Assembly: GCA_936432065.2 (NCBI GenBank)
Contig: OW386289.2
Span: 15,644,277-15,708,276, forward strand
Length of the DNA stretch: 64,000 bases
From: Rutpela maculata
Taxonomy: Eukaryota > Arthropoda > Insecta > Coleoptera > Cerambycidae
Direction: 5' to 3'
In this document: in pieces, positions 23,880 to 34,338 of the stretch
How positions within the stretch are numbered: the first letter of the stretch is position 1
How the letters are laid out: each line of letters starts with the position of its first letter
The notes under the pieces: model-generated
The model's input: only the letters and a program-made list of their open reading frames with translations
The model's database searches: none
Told to the model about the DNA's origin: nothing
Program-made: the position numbers and the translations under genes

Positions 23880-25062
23880 TATAATAATAATTTATTTCAA
23901 AAATGTTTTTCAGTAAATGCATCATTATCGAATAACACCCTACATTTTTTGAAAAAACAATTAATAAATCACGGACATATGGTAGTCAAAAAAATGTTTG
24001 TAATTTGCTAAAAAAAAACAGGAAAAAAAATTATAACTTGGCAACGCTGCATCCGATTGGCAAAAAATTTCAGGGTGTAATTCAGGACCCTTAGACGCTT
24101 AACTGGCGCTAAAAAATTAGAGAGTATTACATTAAAAAAATTATACATTCTTGTGTAACTCCTTTTTGTGACACCTTGTATAATTGAAAATAATTTCACG
24201 TTATAGTAGAAACGAAACATTGAAAGTTTTGTTAAAAAAGTTTTTTTATAAAGTTACCCGTTTTTGCACAATCTTCCGAGGAAGCACTAACTGGACACCT
24301 TGTATATTTCCAAGAACTTAAGTCTTATTTTCTTCAGTTATCTTCTATTTTATGCCCAAAGATGTAATAACACTTTCGATTGTACATAAAAAGGGGAAGA
24401 GAACGAAAAAAAGAAATCTAAAATCGGAGCAATGGTTACTGAGATATGTCCTTCTAAAGAAACAGTTCTGGCGGCCATTTTTTCTAAATGGTGGCTTTAG
24501 CTCACATCGTGATTTTTCGGGACTTTAATATCCTCATTATACATGAATGAATCCATTTCGATAAAGAAATAGCTGTCCCCAGATAGTTCATACTCAAATC
24601 TGGATTTGCCTGCACTAAATACGATCTAGCTGAAAATTGATCCCATTTAAGACACTTTGTTTTGTTAATTTTGTTGTAATAAAATAAATAAAAATAAATA
24701 AATAATAAATAATTTTCACACCCCTAATCCACGCGTCTATGGAATAAATTGAATGTGTATATGCGCTTTTAGTTACCTTGAAGAGGTGTACAACTGCCCC
24801 AAGTTTAAAATAGACTGATTTATTAATAACTGAGCAATGAATATGTTACCGTTTCTTTTCAAAATTTGATTCTCCTTCAGCTCCAACGTTTTTGTTTTTT
24901 TTTAGGTGCCACCTCCTAAAAACTCCCCAACCTCCCCCCCCCCCCCCCCCCCCCCCATAATATATAAACTTTTATATATACATTTACTATTGAGTTGAGA
25001 AAGAATGAACGAAATCTAATAGGTTCTGGTTCTGGTTCTGTACTACAAAGCTATGTTACATT

Positions 25063-25205
25063 TCAGTATTGGGGTTTATAGATGCGTCCTTCAAATAAAA
25101 CATTCATTTTGTTTGCCTGCCTAGCTTGAAGAATTGTTACAAATGGATGATCGACTGCAAATTCTTGAGAAGGTGAAAGCCCACACATTAACACTTGTCC
25201 CATTG
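25063..25205 (-). CDS. Serpin alternative last exon, cassette 3
   Basis: Acceptor TTCTCATTTTAG, phase 1, 143 nt, stop after YKPQY. The loop reads AMGQVLMCGLSPSQEF, lacking the PPPP of cassettes 1, 2 and 4. By count P1-P1' is Met-Cys. One further change, ANKMNVLFEG instead of ANKTNVLFEG, is unique to this copy. It is closest to cassette 5. Polyadenylation signal candidate at 24820-24825. Confidence 0.9.
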
Positions 25206-25264
25206 CTAAAATGAGAATACACAAGTTTTCATAAAATCTTTCATAAGTTCACATTTTTCTTCTT

Positions 25265-25291
25265 CATAGGCAACTCATAAAGTTGCCTACG
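25265..25291 (-). promoter_or_regulatory. Conserved intronic stem-loop of cassette 3
   Basis: Same stem, 60 nt upstream of the acceptor. One base pair is changed to a G-U wobble, so pairing in RNA is kept. Confidence 0.55.
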
Positions 25292-25439
25292 AAAAACATG
25301 CTATTTTGGTAAATAAATTTATCATACTCACTACATCTTTAATTACTGAATTATTAAGTTAGGTAGAGTTTGCAGTTATCTACCGGTTAGCCGGTCAATT
25401 TCAAGGTTGGAAAGTTCGATAATTTTGTATTATAACCTA

Positions 25440-26445
25440 TCATTAGAGAATATTATATAGGTATTATGCAAATCACAACTTACACACACTTTTTTATTTA
25501 TTATGAAAATACCTATCATGTTTGTTTATATTGTACTTTAATCAATTAAAAAAAATCTGCTAGGTAAAGAAAGTGTGTTCGTAATGCAAAAATAGCGAAA
25601 GTGGAGATTTTTAATAAAAAAATATTACCATATAGATTCTCCTTTAAAATCTCATTGTGCTAAATTTCATTGAAATAAAAAATAATAAAAAAGAAAATAA
25701 AAAATCCAAATAATTATTTAAACAACCAATAATGACCGAAAGAAACGACAAAGCCTTAAGCTTCCATTACTGTCAAGTTAAAAATTTTGTTTATGATTTC
25801 AAAAATAAACTGAAAAGGCCCGTGACAGAACTTTTTTTGCGATTTTGGAGAGTACGATGATATTTTCGATTATTATTTCAAATTTGTAGCAAAAAATGTA
25901 AAATAACTTTATTTCTAACGTCATATTTGAAACGTCATACTTGTTTATAACTGCTGAACCACTCGAGATATTTTAACAAAATTTGACACGAAGGGGTTCT
26001 AAAGGATGACCTAGAAAATGGTGATAATATTTCTTTTATAAAAAGATCCCTAACACGATTTAGCTGAAAATTGATCCCCTAATCCACGTGTCTATGGAAT
26101 AAACTGAATAGGTACCTATATGCGCTTTTATTTACCTTCAAGAGGTGTACAACTGCTCCAGTTTTAAAATAAATTGACTTATTAATAATTGAGATATGAA
26201 TGTGTAAGTTAGAACACGCCGTACTTATATAAAGCAAAGTGTAAAAACGTTTGTTTGTTATTTTTCTGTCCGGTGAATCGTTTGAGGTAGTTCTCGATGA
26301 GCTGAGAACTTGAAATTTGGCATGGAGAAAATTAAAAAAATTGCAAAATGGCGTGTCTCAAATATAGCCAATCTATAATATATAGAAGGTAATATCCACA
26401 CAAAAATTAAGCATGTTATATGTAGTACCAAAGATAGGTAGTCAT
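25440..26445. other. 3' region of unit 4 and unknown spacer
   Basis: 25440-26200 is unit sequence shared with 18437-19080 and 32502-33150. 26205-26445 matches nothing else in the window. No gene seen. Confidence 0.5.
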
Positions 26446-28074
26446 ATAGACCCATAAGCCTCTCCTCTTTCCTACTTAAAACGTTGGAGACTACTGGACA
26501 GGTACATTAGAGACGAAATACTAAGGGAAAAACCCCCCTAGTGAGCGTCAGTATGCATACCAGCAGGGAAAGTCAACAGACCTCTCGCTGGATGATTTAA
26601 ATAGGCTACTGACAAAGTCATTAGATGACACAGAAATGGCAGTAGCAATATTTCTAGATATAGAAGGAGCGTTCAATAACGCGACAAGGCAATCTTTAAC
26701 GAATGCGTTGTTAAATAGATGAGTCCCAACAGTACTCTGCTAGTGGATTAAAGCCAGCCTAGAAAAGAGGATAATAGTATCCACTCTAGGCGAGGCTACC
26801 ATTGAGGCAAAAGTGAGTACATGGGTATTATCTCCACAGCTGTGGGCAACCCTTGTTGACGAACTCCGAAAAATTTCCGCAGAAGGCTTTTCCTGCTTAG
26901 GATATGCTGACGATCTAGCGATAGTTGTCAAGGGGCGATTTGGGAACACGATATCAGAGCGTTCACAAAGAGCCTTAAATATTGTCGACAGATGGTATAG
27001 TAAGGAAGGACTTTCCATAAATCCTCACAAAACTACAGTCGTCACCTTTACACGGAAAAGAGCCTTGAGAGGATTAAAACCTCTAAGGCTCAATGGACTA
27101 GAAATTCCATTTGCCAGCGAGGTTAAATACCTAGGAGTCATTTTCGACCAAAAGCTGACATGGAATTCCCACATCCAAAAAGTCACACAGAAAGCAACAA
27201 TTGCCCTAGGAAGGTGCAGGCAGATGTGTGGAAAAAACTGGGGGTTAAACCCCAGGATGACCCTATGGTTATACACTAGGGTTGTAAGACCCATGATAAC
27301 CTATGGATCGGTGGTATGGTGGACCGAGACACTGCAGCTTGGAGCAGTAAGGCTATTAAGTGGCGTACAAAGGCTTGCTTGCCTGTGTGCCACTGGGGCC
27401 ATAAAAACTGCTCCCACGGCTGCATTGGAAGTCCTTTTAGACCTGACACCACTACACATATTTATCCAAGGAGAACCTCATTCAGTGGTACATAGGCTAA
27501 TGCAAGGCACAACACGGAACAGAGCACCAAAAGTAATACTTAAAACTGAAGGCAGATCCCATTTTGGGAATGCCCAAGGACATGCCAAGGTCCCAAAGTA
27601 TAACTTCTACAAAAATTTTCAAATCAAAATACCAGACAGAGAGGACTGGAAAAACGGTCCTCCAATATCGGCGCAAACAATTTGGTATAGGGACGGCTCC
27701 AAGACAGAGCAAGGAGTGGGAGGTGGGATTTACGGGATAAGGTCGAAAATGAAGATCCCGATAAGTCTAGGAATACACGCTACAATATTTCAGGCTGAAG
27801 TGGCCGCTATGCAGTGGTGTGAAAATGAAATAATGAGGCAAGGAATTGCACACCAGTCAATTGCCATTTTTTCCGATAGCCAAGCAGCGCTAAAGGTCGA
27901 TTCAAGACTAGTATGGGATTGTATAAATGCCCTTACAGACCTAAACCCAGTCAGAACAAAGTGACCGTAGCATGGGTACCAGGACACGAGGGACACAGGG
28001 GAAATGAGAATGCTGATGAACTGTTCCGAGAAGGCGCATCTAAGGCCCCATCTAGGACCCGAACCCTTTTGCGG
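26446..28074 (+). pseudogene. LINE reverse transcriptase-RNase H
   Basis: Non-LTR reverse transcriptase motifs are visible in order: YAYQQGKSTDLSLDDLNR, AVAIFLDIEGAFNNA (motif A; one in-frame stop follows), LGYADDLAIVV (the YADD catalytic pair), LGVIFDQKLTWNSHI. From about residue 290 of the 26813 frame follows RNase H: YRDGSKTEQGVGGGIYG, IFSDSQAALKV, and VAWVPGHEGHRGNENADEL after a frame change at 27962. The frame 26813-27964 begins with GTG, so it is an internal piece and not a true start. Stops and frameshifts make it inactive. Confidence 0.85.
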
Positions 28075-28500
28075 TGTGGCTAAGCCACGTATACGAACAT
28101 CCATTAACGAATGAGTACAAAATAAATCTAGATTGGTGGAAGAATTTCCCACAACAGAGACAGGCCAAGAAGTTCATTAAAGAACGATCGGCCAAATTCA
28201 CGGAAGACCTACTACGCCAAAATAGAAAGGCCATTAGAATAATAGTAGCTCTTCTAACTGGACATTGTATGCTTAATAGACACATGAGTCTAATGGGCCT
28301 GGCAGAGGATGCAACATGCAAATTCTGTCAAGAGGTAGAGGAAACCTCAGTACATGTGCCGTGGCATTGCGAAGGCCTAGCCAGACTGAGGTTCCAACTA
28401 CTTGGCGAAGAGAAACCAAGGGCAGATAGCTATTCCAAGGAGCCCTTATCAAGGCTGTGGAGTCTGATACAAAAGACAAAGCTGTATAAGGAGCTCTAAG
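28074..28500 (+). pseudogene. LINE ORF2 C-terminal zinc-knuckle region
   Basis: Continues the same LINE protein after a frame change: LLTGHCMLNRHMSLMGLAED, then CKFCQEVEETSVHVPWHC, a C-x2-C...H...C motif found after RNase H or reverse transcriptase in I- and R1-like elements. The stop at 28498 is probably the natural end of ORF2. Confidence 0.75.
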
Positions 28501-28657
28501 TAAAATTAGACAAGGAGAGCCACAATAGATTGGTCGCGGTGGCCAAGGCCAATCAGCCAGCTCCTTTTTCAATCTAATCTAATCAGGTTGTTTGTTTTTC
28601 TGACTTGTGTAAATACTTTGTATTATGTCACCAATAAATTATTATTATTATTATTAT

Positions 28658-28940
28658 AGCAGTGACGAATGAATGTGTGATGCATGCGGAATAATCTGTA
28701 GGAAAGTTGATGTACCCTGATTTTGTTTTGTGCAATGGATTGAGGTGTAAGTAACAGTAGCACTCGTGTGTTAGGGTGCCATCTGGTACGAATTTCCATT
28801 TGGCCGATACCATGCATAACAGCCCTTATAGATACTTAATAATGTACCGATTCTCATTGTTGCAGCACTAGGAGGTCTTGAAATATTAAGTAAATCCTAC
28901 TCTAGTGCTCCACATTTGAAGGACCGTAACTCTCTTAGGA
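28658..28940 (+). repeat. GCAGTGACGAATG repeat, copy 1
   Basis: About 270 bp, also at 49262-49530 in the same orientation and again directly after an (ATT)n run. Shared landmarks are GAATGAATG, TGTACCCTGATTTTGTTTTGTG, TTTGGCCGATACCATG and GAAATATTAAGTAAA. No coding capacity. Confidence 0.75.
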
Positions 28941-29382
28941 CGCCATTTTTATACTTCTAGATATCCGAAACCGTTAATTCTACAAAAACTAGAAACAAAC
29001 GGAAGTCATCCTCAGTTTAGTAGCTTTTTTATTTATCTCTAGCACGTTTTCGCTCGATGCCATACTTTTCGAGTTATTTGACGAAGATCGTTTTGAAATA
29101 CGTACCTCTTTTCTCCCAATTTTCGAGTGGTTATAACTTAAAGACTATCATTTTATATAAAAAAGGTCAACAGAGCCTTTTCTTCTCAAAATTTGATTTT
29201 CCTTTAGCTCCAACGTTTTTCTTTTTTTTTTTTAGGTGCCGCCCCCTAAAAACTCCCCAAATATTGAAACTTCTCTTTGATACGTTTGCTATAAAGTTAA
29301 CAAGAATGAACGAAATCTAATTTATATGTCATTATTCCAAAGTTAAAACCTCTAGTTCTGTACTACAAAGCCATGTTACATT

Positions 29383-29525
29383 TCAGGATTGGGGTTTATA
29401 GATGCGTCCTTCGAATAATATATTAGTTTTGTTTGCCTGTCTAGCTTGAAGAATTGTTACAAAGGGATGATCTACTGCAAATTCTTCAGGAGGTGGTGGT
29501 GCGCACAGCGACATTACTCCCATTG
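29383..29525 (-). CDS. Serpin alternative last exon, cassette 4
   Basis: Acceptor TTCTCATTTTAG, phase 1, 143 nt, stop after YKPQS (others end QY). The loop reads AMGVMSLCAPPPPEEF; by count P1-P1' is Leu-Cys, the only cassette without Met at P1. FAVDHPF and LFEGRI are kept. It shares its 3' flank with cassette 1 (28945-29180), including an AATAAA on the minus strand near 29028. Confidence 0.9.
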
Positions 29526-29584
29526 CTAAAATGAGAATACACAGGTTTTCATCAAATCTTTCATAAATTCACATTTTTCTCCGT

Positions 29585-29611
29585 CGTAGGTAACTCATAA
29601 AGTTGCCTACG
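29585..29611 (-). promoter_or_regulatory. Conserved intronic stem-loop of cassette 4
   Basis: Same stem-loop, 60 nt upstream of the acceptor. One internal pair is a C-A mismatch here. Confidence 0.5.
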
Positions 29612-29999
29612 AAAAACATGAAAGCCTACATTGCGATTATGGTAAATAAATCTATTAAACTCACTACATCTTTAAATACTGAATTATTAAGTTAGGTAGA
29701 GTTTGTAGTTATTTACCGGTTAGTTGGTCAATTTCAAGATTGAAAAGTTCGATAATTCTATGTCAATTGAATTGGAGATCAGAGTACAGACAAGCAGATT
29801 AAATTTAGTCATTTATTTCATGAACAATAAACGAACGAACTGGAGTGGACTACAAGCAATCTGTCAAAACATAACCTCTCATCTGTTGGCTTCCGGGTCC
29901 CAGGTCTCCTTCTGCGTTGACTTTGTCTTGTTCTTGAAGTTTTGACCATCTTGTGGTCTTCTTCTGGAGCGAAGTTCGCTCCTTTATTTATACAGGTTA

Positions 30000-30460
30000 T
30001 CAGGAGGCATGTCCTGGATTATTGCTCATTGCCACGTTATTGGTAATTGCAGTCAGCTGTAACGATCATAGTTATTAGGCGATTTATTTATTTCAATGGC
30101 TTCTCTGTATCTACTTGATCAATAATTCTTGGTGTTGGCTAATTTTTTTGTCTCATTGAATTTTATCAAACTGCCGCCTGAGTGTTTGGCAACTGCTGAT
30201 TTTGTAGAATTTCTATTCTTTGGATGGCTAATGTGTTCTTTGAGCTGGTATTTATATTCCGTTTGGTTTCTCTGATGTAAACTTATTCGCAAGAACATGG
30301 GATGCCATATACTCCTGGCGTTTCTAGTTCCTCTGGATCTTGATATTTGAGAAAAAGTTGTGCAACGTTCTGTTTCGCATTATATATTACTTTGATGTTC
30401 TTTTTCTCCAAAACTCTTCCGATCGTAGTTTTATTTATTTATTTCATAAGCCCTCATTTA
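30000..30460 (-). pseudogene. PLE-A GIY-YIG endonuclease fragment, copy 2
   Basis: Minus-strand reading with frame changes gives ETPGVYGIPCSCE (GIY half), then KFTSEKPNG in place of YIGETKR, an AKNTQ-like stretch, IKFNETKKLANTKNY and REAIEINK. This is the nuclease of PLE-A. Frameshifts and stops are frequent. Confidence 0.6.
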
Positions 30461-30527
30461 CAAAAATATTTTGCATGAATGTTGTCAGTACAAAGTTACA
30501 ATTAAGTGCAATTTCCATTATGTGTAT

Positions 30528-31246
30528 AAAAACCGCTGCCCAAGGAATCACTACTTCTACATTCAGATTTTCTATTCAAGTCACTCACAACGAAAAAAAT
30601 TTGTATGTGGAAATAATTGTTTATGGAACTTTAATAATATAATATTTGAAATCCTCTACCCCAAAAACCCATAAAACTATACCCCACATCGGTAGTGAGG
30701 TGGGGGTGGTGATAGGGGGTGGTAGTGGGGGTGGATGAAGTAAAAAAATATTTTGAGGTTTCTGGTTCTTGTACACACACTAAATCACATTTTTTTTTCA
30801 TCCCCTTTAATAATGGGATGGGGGCGGTGACGGGGGTGGCTAATGCCAAAATTTTTTTTGAGACCTTAGCTTCTCTTGTATGTACTAAATACCAATTTTA
30901 TGGACTCTTACCTGCTTGATTTATTTACCCCATATTTACCCCAATTTACCCCCCAACCCTTCGACGGAACAAGACGAAAATATAATCTAGTTCTAGATCT
31001 CGTTAAAGTACATACGTGTACCAAATTTCAAGTCAATATCTCAAACGGTTCCAGAGTAAACGTGCGCACAAAAAAAGTTACAGACAGACCGACGGACAGA
31101 CCGACAGACCGACAGACAGGCAGAAATTTTTTTTTCACTCAAACTTAAAATCTCGACGTTTCATGACATTCTAAGCATATTTGAACAATAAAAATTTTAA
31201 AAATTTTTTTGTCGTTACTATACTACTTCCACTGGATGTGGAAGTA
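30528..31246 (+). repeat. TACTTCC-family repeat, copy C
   Basis: Full copy with ACCGCTGCCCAAGGAATCAC at the left and CTGGATGTGGAAGTA at the right, a GACA/GACC microsatellite at 31081-31122 and the G-rich tracts. Frames at 30631-31148 are repeat shadows. Confidence 0.85.
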
Positions 31247-31347
31247 AAAGCATAATATTGTATACACACATATATACCTACATAAGAATATATCGATAAG
31301 TAACACAAAAACAATAATAATACAAATAATTCTAACACAATAAAATA

Positions 31348-31925
31348 CTACAAAAATTTTTCTTTCCCTAGTATACGCACATCCTTGTATATATCTAGGT
31401 AAGTTGTTGCCGTGTATTTCTTTCCTTCTTCTATCCTCGTTGTATCTTGTCTCTTTATTGCGTTGTCTATGTCCTTCGGTTGCATCAATTTTTCTGTAGT
31501 GACGTCTTTAAAGTCCGATATCCTTCTTGGAGATGTTCGGTCTCGCAAATTTGCTTTGCTCTGTGTACCAATGTGTCAACGATGGCATGGTTTTGTACTG
31601 GGTAGTGATGAGAGTTAGCGTGTAAGTATCTGTCGGTGTGCGTCTGTTTTCTGTATTGTGCCCTGATCCTCCATTCTTCTTTTTATATATGAGGACGTCC
31701 AGAAACGGAAGTTTACTAGATGTGTTTACTTCCATGGTGAATTCGATTTTATGGTGAAAGTTGTTCAGGTGGTCCTTGAAATTCTCCAGCTCCTCATTAC
31801 CTTGCTGCCATATAATGTCATCCACATATCGAAACCAACATTTCGGTTTTAATTGGCAGTTGTCCAGGGGGTATATTTCGAATGCAACATAAGCGAGTAC
31901 TGGTGATAAAGGTGAACCTATTGCT
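31348..31925 (-). pseudogene. PLE-A reverse transcriptase fragment, copy 2
   Basis: Frames give RYVDDIIWQQGNEELEN (YVDD; two residues shorter than copy 1), EFTMEVNTSSKLPFLDVLIY and TEQSKFARPNISKKD. Two frameshifts. Same fragment of Penelope reverse transcriptase as at 17453-18010. Confidence 0.8.
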
Positions 31926-32221
31926 GCTTCATATTTTTGATTGAAGTTGAACTAGGTCGAGTTGATACAAAGCTCCATCGGATATACTACGTGATGTCCA
32001 CTCCATTGTACTGTATAAATAGAGAAGATCAGCCCAGCAGAGCTCACTTCGCTTCAGAACACCACGACAAAATAGTCGAAATGTCAAGCACCCAACGTGG
32101 AAGAAGACACGAGAACCAACAACCATATCACCAGCTCTCTGAAAGTCTTAGCACCGACATAACCTCCTAGTAATCTTTGTATTTACACTAGAGAAAGGCC
32201 TAATAAGCCGAAACATATATA

Positions 32222-32402
32222 CCGTGTGTGTAGTCGCGGGCTAGGCATGGGGAGAAGAATTACAACATCGCGCGTGCCAGCTGGCTGAAATGGAATAACA
32301 GAGCTGGAATGCTCCATCGACGGACGAATTTACGGCTGACGGTGTTGTCAAATCTCTCGCGCTACGTGAATGTACATGCCTAATGGGAAATTACACGCAC
32401 GG
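32222..32402 (-). mobile_element. 181-bp MITE, copy 2
   Basis: Inverse of 879-1059 with the same length. Flanked by TA on both sides (32220-32221 and 32403-32404). PLE-A copy 1 has no such insertion, which gives the empty site. Confidence 0.85.
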
Positions 32403-32501
32403 TAGATCAATATACTTATTTTAAAATATTAAAAGGCAGTTTTTTCTTGTAATTAGAATTATTTACAAGATGGTTCACGAGGAATTGACCATTCAGTTCA
32501 A

Positions 32502-33363
32502 TGTATTATAACCTATCATGTTTGTTTATGTTGTTCTTTAATCAACTTAAGAAATCTGCTTTTAATCCAATCAATAGGTAAAAAAATGTGCTCGTAATGC
32601 AAAAATAGCGAAAGTGGGGATTTTTATACAAAAAATATTACCACATAGAGCATCCTTCAAAACCTCATAGTGCTAAATTATGTTGAAATAAAAAAAAATA
32701 AAAAAAATAATTATTTAAACAACAGATAACGACAGAAAGAAACGACAAGGCCTTAAGCCTCAATTACTGTCAAGTTAAAAATTTTGTTTATGATTTCAAA
32801 GGTAAACTGAAAAGGCCCATGACATAACTTTTTTTGCTAATCATTTCAATGTAGCAAGAAATGTAAAATAACTTTATTTCTAACTTAAACATAATACTTA
32901 CCTGTTTATGACTCAAACCACTCGAGATGTTTTAACAAAATTTGGCACGAAGAGGTTCTATAGGATGACCTATAAAATGGTGGTAATATTTATTTTATAA
33001 AAAGATCCCTAATACGATTTAGCTGAAAATTGATTCCATTTTCACACCCATAATCTAATAGGTATATGAGGTTTTAGTTACCTCGAAGAAGTCTACAACT
33101 GTCCCAAGTTTAAAATAGACTGATTTATTAATAATTGAGCCATGAATGAGTTACCGTTTCTTTTCAAAATTTGATCTTCCTTCAGCTCCAACGTTTTTGT
33201 TTTCTTAGGTGCCACCCCCTAAAAACTCCCCCTCTCACATAATATATAAACTTTTCTTTGATACATTTACTACTGAGTTGGCAAGAATGAACGAAATCTA
33301 ATTTATATGATACTATTTTAGATTTAAAACTTCTAGTTCTGTACTACAAAACCATCTTACATT
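32502..33363 (-). other. 3' region of serpin cassette 5
   Basis: Unit sequence downstream of the cassette 5 stop, with an AATAAA signal at 33124-33129 (reverse complement). No other gene. Confidence 0.5.
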
Positions 33364-33506
33364 TCAGTATTGGGGTTTATAGATGCGTCCTTCAAATAAA
33401 ACATTCGTTTTGTTTGCCTGCCTAGCTTGAAGAATTGTTACAAATGGATGATCGACTGCAAATTCTCGAGGAGATGAAAGCGAACACATTAACACTTGTC
33501 CCATTG
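33364..33506 (-). CDS. Serpin alternative last exon, cassette 5
   Basis: The cassette nearest to the constant exon. Acceptor TTCTCATTTTAG, phase 1, 143 nt, stop after YKPQY. The loop reads AMGQVLMCSLSSPREF; by count P1-P1' is Met-Cys. It shares QVLMC and the LS pair with cassette 3 but has GL changed to SL and PSQ to SPR. FAVDHPF and LFEGRI are intact. Its distance to the constant exon is about 20.6 kb, filled by transposons. Confidence 0.92.
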
Positions 33507-33565
33507 CTAAAATGAGAATACACAAGTTTTCATCAAATCTTTCATAAGTTCACATTTTTCTTCTT

Positions 33566-33592
33566 CATAGGCAACTCATAAAGTTGCCTACG
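33566..33592 (-). promoter_or_regulatory. Conserved intronic stem-loop of cassette 5
   Basis: Same stem-loop, 60 nt upstream of the acceptor, with the same G-U wobble as cassette 3. Confidence 0.55.
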
Positions 33593-33699
33593 AAAAACAT
33601 GAGACCCTACATTGCGGTTTTGGTAAATTAATTTATTATGTTCACTTTAATTACTGAATTATTAAGTTAGGTGGAGTTTGCAGTTATCTGCCGGTTATC

Positions 33700-34338
33700 C
33701 GCTCAATTTCAGAGCTTAGACAAGCAGATCAAATTTAGGCCAACGAACTGGAGTGGACTTCAAACAATCTTTCAATCTTTTGATAGCCTTGTGGTCTACT
33801 TCTTAAGCGAAGTGAGCTATTTAATTTATACAGGTTATCAGGAGGCATGTTCTGGACTATTGCTCATGGCCACGTTATTGGTAATGGACCCGTTTAGTGT
33901 GACGTCAGATTCTAGGCAACCAACAATACAAGGGTGTGTTGCTAAAGATTTTGAGCCTTATGTACTATACATTTAAGGGCGAAAAATATGGCCGTTGATC
34001 AGTGCCTCTAATTTTATTTGGTTAAAACACATATTAATTTAATTGAGTAAAATATATGTAGAACTAATCTAACGTATGTTAGGTATATGCCCTATGAATT
34101 TAATTGTCTTAAATAAATCATATAATAGAACACAAAGTTGTTAACAGCAGTTTTTGTCATCCTTAATAGCAAAGTGCATAAGAACGAAAATAAAAACTGC
34201 AAATTTCGTTATCCCACTTGTATTGTTGGTTGTCTAATATTTGACGTCACTATTAAACGGGTCCATTGTAGTCCGCTGTCACGACTATAGTTATTAGGCT
34301 ATTTATTTATTTCAATGGCTTCTCTGTATCTACTTGGA
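33700..34338 (-). mobile_element. Penelope-like element PLE-A, copy 3, terminal fragment
   Basis: Only the 3' terminal part is present (AGACAAGCAGATCAAATTTA, TTATACAGGTTATCAGGAGG, CAATGGCTTCTCTGTATCTA). It sits at the position of copies 1 and 2 relative to its cassette, is interrupted by a MITE (33887-34264) and is cut off where PLE-B begins. Confidence 0.75.
33887..34264. mobile_element. MITE with GGACCCGTTTA ends, 378 bp
   Basis: Inverted ends GGACCCGTTTAGTGTGACGTCA and its complement. PLE-A copies 1 and 2 show the empty site GGTAAT(T/C)G(T/C)AGTC, so the duplication is at most AT. No coding capacity; the frame at 33671-33976 is chance. Confidence 0.8.

Larger units (their letters stand above)
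21154..24617. mobile_element. Fold-back element with long inverted arms, 3464 bp
   Basis: The left arm (21154 to about 22060) and right arm (about 23885 to 24617) are diverged inverted repeats of each other, starting TAGACCAGGCAAATC and, reverse complemented, TAGTGCAGGCAAATC. The element interrupts the 3' region of unit 3. Comparison with units 2 and 5 (CCTAATACGAT) shows a 3-bp AAT duplication. Each arm contains ATACAAGGTGTCACAAAAA, so older insertions may have been copied along. Superfamily unknown. Confidence 0.75.
26446..28657 (+). mobile_element. 5'-truncated I/LOA-like LINE
   Basis: Begins inside the reverse transcriptase (PISLSSFLLKTLE) and runs through RNase H and a C-terminal Cys/His motif to a 3' untranslated region with CTGACTTGTGTAAATACTTTG, AATAAA and a tail of (ATT)n. 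Such triplet tails are known for the I group. It interrupts unit 4 of the serpin array and is oriented opposite to the serpin gene. Confidence 0.85.
29761..32501 (-). mobile_element. Penelope-like element PLE-A, copy 2 (broken)
   Basis: Same insertion point in the unit as copy 1 (after GATAATTCTA, before TGTATTATAACC). Minus-strand order: inverted terminal segment (31960-32210), reverse transcriptase (31348-31925), GIY-YIG fragment (30000-30460). A TACTTCC-family repeat (30528-31246) splits it between the two domains, and a 181-bp MITE (32222-32402) lies in the terminal segment. Confidence 0.8.
15261..33890 (-). repeat. Tandem array of five serpin terminal-exon units
   Basis: Five units follow one another, each holding one alternative last exon with its intron upstream and 3' untranslated region downstream. 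A unit without insertions is about 1.25 kb. Shared landmarks on the plus strand, in order, are ATCATGTTTGTTTAT, AAACTGAAAAGGCCC, CTCCTTCAGCTCCAACG, the exon, the hairpin and AAGTTAGGTAGAGTTTGCAG. Units 1 and 4 share one type of 3' flank (15261-15480 and 28945-29180); units 2, 3 and 5 share another with an AATAAA signal on the minus strand (19073-19078, 24820-24825, 33124-33129). Transposons are nested in every unit. Confidence 0.9.
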
